In this document: positions 60,425 to 64,000 of the stretch, one piece after another
Numbering within the stretch: position 1 is the first letter of the stretch
How the letters are laid out: the number at the start of each line of letters is the position of its first letter
Assembly: GCF_042655485.1 (NCBI RefSeq)
Contig: NZ_JBHSMC010000020.1
Coordinates: 192,129 to 256,128 of the forward strand
DNA length: 64,000 bases
Direction of reading: 5' to 3'
Source: Lederbergia graminis
Lineage (GTDB): Bacteria; Bacillota; Bacilli; Bacillales; Bacillaceae_C
Made by a program: the position numbers and the translations under genes
Notes under the pieces: model-generated
Told to the model about the DNA's origin: nothing
The model's input: only the letters and a program-made list of their open reading frames with translations
Database searches by the model: none

Positions 60425-61480
60425 TTATTGAATACTTACAATTTTATAATTATCATCTACAGTTGGTCGGTCAAACTCAAAATAACCAAAATGTGTTACT
60501 GTTTCAGTTTGTCCATCTGGTGTAGTTAAGTAGAAAGTCACATCTATTACTCCACCAAATCTAAAATCACTGTATTCCATTAAGGAAGATTCATCAAGAG
60601 ATACTTCAGTTTCCACTGCAGTATATTCTCCATTAAATGCATCTAGATATTTAGCATAGTTTTCGTCATAGTTGGTAAATGACTCTGCAATAATTTGTTT
60701 ATACTCCTCTTCCGTTTCCACTGTGTACACTTGTGCATAGTGATTAATTAGGTATTTTGCGATTCCAACCAAATCACCTGGTTGTTGCAGATCACGTTCT
60801 TGAATGTCTGATAATTCTTCCATTGATTCTTCTTCTACTTGCTCTTCTTCATTATTTAAATTCTTAATATATTCACTCGGAAGAATATCTTGAGCTTTCA
60901 TTTCTTTAATATGGTTATCCCATGTTTCCACAATATCTGTATTCGGGAAAGTTTCGCCTGTTTCATCAAGTGATCCATCTTCCAATAACCAATTTTGCTT
61001 AATTGTAATTGTATTACTGAATTTCCAGCCATCCTCTGTTAATTTTAATACATGGAGAGCTGTTGCATCACTTTGAAAATTTTGATTTGGGTTAAATTCA
61101 TCTGTTCTATTAGTTTGCAATACTTTTAAAACAATTTCATCGTCTTTAGCATAAATTGCTTCTCCACTAACAAATCCCATTTTTAAACCAACAGTATCAT
61201 AAGTAGTAAAAGTTGTGCTCAGTTCTTCTTTAAAATTATCTGGAGCATTCAATATATGAGTTAAGTATGTATCTACATCCCGTTTATTGACTGCATCCAA
61301 GTTTTCACGAATAACCGCAATTGCATCCTGTTCCATATTAACCGCGACATCATGTTCATTTACTTCTTTCTTTTTTTCTCCACTAACTTTGATCTCATCA
61401 TGTGTAGAAGTGCCTGTCCCACATGCTACTAATAGGAAAATAGGCACTAATAAAAACATGATTAATAAATTTTTCTTCAC
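60425..61480 (-). CDS. Acidic lipoprotein, unknown function
   Basis: A 351-residue lipoprotein. The signal MKKNLLIMFLLVPIFL has lipobox LVAC (Cys at about 20). The body is highly acidic and appears to contain two NTF2/SnoaL-like alpha-beta modules (about 50-175, AVIRENLDAVNKRDVDTYL; about 235-350, IAKYLINHYAQVYTVETEEE), joined by a Glu-rich linker. Function is not recognised. GGGGGAAGC precedes GTG 61480. An extended -10 promoter (TGGTATAAT) lies 43 bases upstream. Confidence 0.75.
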   Translation of the reverse strand: MKKNLLIMFLLVPIFLLVACGTGTSTHDEIKVSGEKKKEVNEHDVAVNMEQDAIAVIRENLDAVNKRDVDTYLTHILNAPDNFKEELSTTFTTYDTVGLKMGFVSGEAIYAKDDEIVLKVLQTNRTDEFNPNQNFQSDATALHVLKLTEDGWKFSNTITIKQNWLLEDGSLDETGETFPNTDIVETWDNHIKEMKAQDILPSEYIKNLNNEEEQVEEESMEELSDIQERDLQQPGDLVGIAKYLINHYAQVYTVETEEEYKQIIAESFTNYDENYAKYLDAFNGEYTAVETEVSLDESSLMEYSDFRFGGVIDVTFYLTTPDGQTETVTHFGYFEFDRPTVDDNYKIVSIQ

Positions 61481-61522
61481 GCTGCTTCCCCCTGATGTTC
61501 AAAATATTTCTATACCCGAAAT

Positions 61523-61531
61523 ATTATACCA
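61523..61531 (-). promoter_or_regulatory. Extended -10 promoter of the lipoprotein gene
   Basis: Reverse strand TGGTATAAT matches the TGnTATAAT extended -10. The -35 region (TAGGTCA) is weak. Confidence 0.5.
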
Positions 61532-61872
61532 TGATATTTGACCTATTTGTTTGTTAATTCGAATTTCCTATAGATTATGAATAAACGAAGTCACATAAAA
61601 AATGGATCTAAGTTCCATAGCTAAGACATAGATAACTCTTATTATGAAAATTACCTTTCTCCAAACAATCCAATATCAAAAACCCCCCCTATCTTGAGAT
61701 CAAACAACTGCGTGAAGATTATGTATTTATTTCATACGCGTTTCCAAAGAACACCTTTGATTACTTTTTAACTACTAGTATGAATGATTAAGCCCTAAAA
61801 AATAGGTGACAATAGGAGTAAGTAACTCCGATACGCTTGTATAAAAATTTTTAAATGTTTAAGGGGAAAATT
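61532..61872. other. Gene-free spacer before the uvsE pair
   Basis: About 340 bases, AT-rich, with a C-tract near 61682. I see no gene, repeat or known RNA; a promoter for the uvsE pair should lie here. Confidence 0.4.
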
Positions 61873-62826
61873 ATGAGGATTCGTTTTGGTTATGTTGCAA
61901 ATGCATTAGGATTATGGGATGCCAGTCCATCGAAATCATTAACATTTGCTCGTTATTCCGCGCTTCCAAAAGAGGAGCGTATGGACAAGCTTAAATTGGT
62001 GACAGCACAAAATTTGCTTCATACAAAAAGAATATTGCATTATAATATCGCCCATGAAATCGAACTATATCGCTTATCGAGTTCACTAGTACCGTTAGCA
62101 ACTCATCCTGAGGTAATGTGGGATTTTATTAGCCCTTTCAAAAAAGAGTGGCAGGAACTAGGACAAATGATAAAAAAGCATCATCTTAGAGTGAGCTTTC
62201 ATCCAAATCAATTTACACTCTTCACTAGCCCTCGTGAAGAAGTAACAATAAATGCTGTAAAAGACATGGAGTATCACTACAATATGCTTGCAGCTATGGA
62301 TGTTCTCGATGCCGGATTAATCAACATTCATATTGGTGGTGCCTATGGTGATAAGCAAGATTCGCTCAAACGATTTCATCACAATCTAAAAAGTTTACCA
62401 ACTGATATTAAGCAAAAAATGACGCTTGAGAATGATGACAAAACGTATGATGTAAGGGAAACTCTAGAGACATGCGAACAGGAAAACATTCCGATGATTT
62501 TAGATTATCACCACTATATGGCAAATAAAGGTGAGCTAGATCTTCGAGATTATGTAGAACGGATTTTTAATACGTGGGAAACATTTAACATGATACCGAA
62601 AGTACATATTTCCTCCCCTAAGTCAGAGCAAGCTTATCGTTCGCATGCTGATTTTGTCTCACTTGATTTTGTCCTTCCTTTTTTAAAAATGGCGAAAGAA
62701 TTAAACAGTGATTTTGACATTATGATTGAAGCGAAACAAAAGAATATCGCGATGCACCAACTGATTGAAGATATCTCCTCCATTAGAGGAGTTAAACGTA
62801 TAACAAGTTCATCTATACAATGGTAG
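61873..62826 (+). CDS. UV-damage endonuclease-like protein, copy 1
   Basis: A 317-residue UvdE-family TIM barrel, which nicks DNA 5' of UV photoproducts. Likely metal-site blocks are VSFHPNQFTL, LINIHIGGAYGDK, MTLENDDKT, ILDYHHYM, VHISSPKSE and MIEAKQK. These keep the residue classes used by UvsE. The N-terminus (RIRFGYVANALGLWDASPSK) differs from copy 2, so it may be a divergent paralogue. AAGGGG precedes ATG 61873, 6 bases away; the earlier frame start is rejected. It is 16 bases from copy 2 and probably co-transcribed. Confidence 0.85.
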   Translation: MRIRFGYVANALGLWDASPSKSLTFARYSALPKEERMDKLKLVTAQNLLHTKRILHYNIAHEIELYRLSSSLVPLATHPEVMWDFISPFKKEWQELGQMIKKHHLRVSFHPNQFTLFTSPREEVTINAVKDMEYHYNMLAAMDVLDAGLINIHIGGAYGDKQDSLKRFHHNLKSLPTDIKQKMTLENDDKTYDVRETLETCEQENIPMILDYHHYMANKGELDLRDYVERIFNTWETFNMIPKVHISSPKSEQAYRSHADFVSLDFVLPFLKMAKELNSDFDIMIEAKQKNIAMHQLIEDISSIRGVKRITSSSIQW

Positions 62827-62842
62827 ATAGGTGGTGGATAAA

Positions 62843-63808
62843 ATGACGATAGTCCGTTTAGGATATGTAGCAATGAGTATGAAACTAAAAAATGCCTCAC
62901 CTTCCAAAACAATGACATTTAGTCAATTTGAAAAAATTCCGGATCGTGATGCCGCAATTCGCAAGTTAGAAAGAATTGCCCTTGCGAATTTAGACAATAC
63001 GTTGCGCCTTTTAAAACATAATGTAGAATCAAATATTCATTTTTATCGATTAACATCCAGACTTATCCCATTAGCCAATCACGAAGAACTGCTTGATTGG
63101 AATTACATAAAACCATTAAAGGATTCGCTAAGAGCAATTGGAGATTTTACCAAAAAGCACAACTTAAGAATCGACTTTCATCCAGACCATTTCGTCTTAA
63201 TTAATTCTAAAGAAAAGGACATATTGAAAAATTCGATAGCAACGTTGAAGCTACACTATCTTTTATTAAAAGAAATGGGAATTGATCATACACATCGTTG
63301 TGTTATGCATGTAGGAGGCAATTACAAGGATACCGAGAGTTCACTCGAACGTTTTATCGAAAATTGGATGCATGTTCCTAGTAAAATTCAACAAATGATT
63401 ATGCTCGAAAATGATGATACTTCCTTTACAGTTGAAGATACACTTTACTTATGCGAGAAATTGGGCATCCCCCTTGTTTTCGATTACCATCATCATCTTG
63501 CCCATCACACCAATCCAAATTGGCAAGAACATTGGGAACGAATCGTACAAACTTGGAAGGCCTCCCCACTCCCAATAAAAATGCATATCTCCAGTCCGAA
63601 GAATGATAAAGCATTCCGCCACCACTCCGACTTTGTAGACAGTGATATGTTTTTTAGATTTTTAAAAGAAATTAAAGGATCCATTCCACAAATAGACTGT
63701 ATGATTGAAGCCAAAAGGAAAGATGAAGCACTATTCCAGCTAATGGAGGACATAAAAAATAGAAATGATGTTGAAATGTTGGACGGCTCTACATTCTTAC
63801 TGAAGTAA
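62843..63808 (+). CDS. uvsE: UV-damage endonuclease UvsE, copy 2
   Basis: A 321-residue UvdE-family endonuclease close to B. subtilis YwjD in length. TIVRLGYVAMSMKLKNASPS opens the protein. Metal-site blocks are RIDFHPDHF, CVMHVGGNYKD, MLENDDTS, FDYHHHLAH, MHISSPKND and MIEAKRK. AGGTGGTG precedes ATG 62843; a longer GTG-start frame is rejected. A tandem pair of UvsE genes is unusual, since most Bacillaceae have one. It ends 4 bases before a terminator-like hairpin. Confidence 0.9.
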   Translation: MTIVRLGYVAMSMKLKNASPSKTMTFSQFEKIPDRDAAIRKLERIALANLDNTLRLLKHNVESNIHFYRLTSRLIPLANHEELLDWNYIKPLKDSLRAIGDFTKKHNLRIDFHPDHFVLINSKEKDILKNSIATLKLHYLLLKEMGIDHTHRCVMHVGGNYKDTESSLERFIENWMHVPSKIQQMIMLENDDTSFTVEDTLYLCEKLGIPLVFDYHHHLAHHTNPNWQEHWERIVQTWKASPLPIKMHISSPKNDKAFRHHSDFVDSDMFFRFLKEIKGSIPQIDCMIEAKRKDEALFQLMEDIKNRNDVEMLDGSTFLLK

Positions 63809-63812
63809 ATAC

Positions 63813-63842
63813 AAAAAAAGGTGAATTCATAACGATTCACCC
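63813..63842. terminator. Hairpin after uvsE
   Basis: GGTGAATT / GATTCACC stem with A-rich left flank and T-run on the reverse strand (TTTTTTTT). It could terminate leftward transcription from beyond the window; termination of uvsE itself is less clear. Confidence 0.5.
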
Positions 63843-63880
63843 CACGTAATAATGCCTTTCAAACAAGAATTTCAGCTTTG

Positions 63881-64000
63881 AAGTCACTATTCCAACCGAA
63901 TAGTGACTTTATTTTTACTTTTAACTCTTTTCGGTCACTATTCCTCCAGAATAGTGACCTCCTTTACGCAACTTCATCTTTTAGGGCTCTATTCAGGTCG
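63881..64000. repeat. Possible third 51-52-bp tandem array, cut by the edge
   Basis: GTCACTATTC-N5-GAATAGTGAC begins at 63883 and again at 63934 (51 bases later), and a partial match GGCTCTATTC at about 63985 (51-52 bases later). Each unit is a perfect 10-bp hairpin with CTTT-rich linkers. Only two full units are visible, so the periodicity is provisional. Confidence 0.5.

Overview
The window looks like an ordinary chromosomal stretch from a low-GC, Gram-positive member of the Bacillaceae. The evidence is the strong AGGAGG-type ribosome binding sites, TTGACA/TATAAT promoters, CcpA-type cre boxes, an OpuD-like BCCT pair, a class III fructose-bisphosphatase, a csoR-copA-copZ operon, a TPP-riboswitch thi operon, a YocH-like LysM/3D wall protein and a SleB-like hydrolase. 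I cannot name the genus. No rRNA, tRNA, prophage, CRISPR array or transposase gene is visible.

Layout. 1-4,200: a flavin reductase, small membrane proteins, and an aldehyde dehydrogenase gene broken by one in-frame TGA. 4,200-18,200: a plant-polysaccharide and sugar region. It holds a secreted GH43 arabinan/xylan enzyme, an orphan sugar-binding lipoprotein, an oxidoreductase/isomerase pair divergent from an AraC regulator, a LacI regulator, and an Lpl-type ABC importer joined to a PhnP-like phosphodiesterase and a histidine phosphatase. 18,200-24,100: a long repeat block, then cysK divergent from an ssuBCA-type importer, then a LysM-3D wall protein. 24,200-31,400: small enzymes, a MerR/MFS drug-efflux pair and another orphan sugar-binding lipoprotein. 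31,400-37,800: tandem duplicated glycine-betaine-type BCCT transporters and fbp. 38,100-49,000: an HD-GYP lipoprotein, wall hydrolase, peptidase, MFS pump and a 1,248-residue GH51 arabinofuranosidase behind AraR-like operators. 49,100-64,000: a G5-domain protein, copper export, thiazole synthesis, small proteins, DNA alkylation repair and a tandem pair of UV-damage endonucleases.

The genes fit a soil or plant-litter lifestyle. Extracellular GH43 and cytoplasmic GH51 enzymes release or process arabinose-containing glycans. Several importers feed on sugars under apparent carbon-catabolite control. Osmolyte uptake, copper export and DNA repair cover stress.

The unusual layer is between the genes. 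Two long non-coding arrays (18445-19075 and 49117-49780) have unrelated overall sequence but the same 52-bp period, kept without indels for about 12-13 units, with a small dyad in each unit. A third array with about the same spacing seems to start at the right edge. Each lies just past a gene's terminator hairpin. Separately, a dispersed GGGACA/GGGGTCAGG/TGTCCC repeat often starts at, or overlaps, stop codons. A 187-bp MITE-like element with terminal inverted repeats and an 11-bp target duplication sits at the 3' ends of genes.
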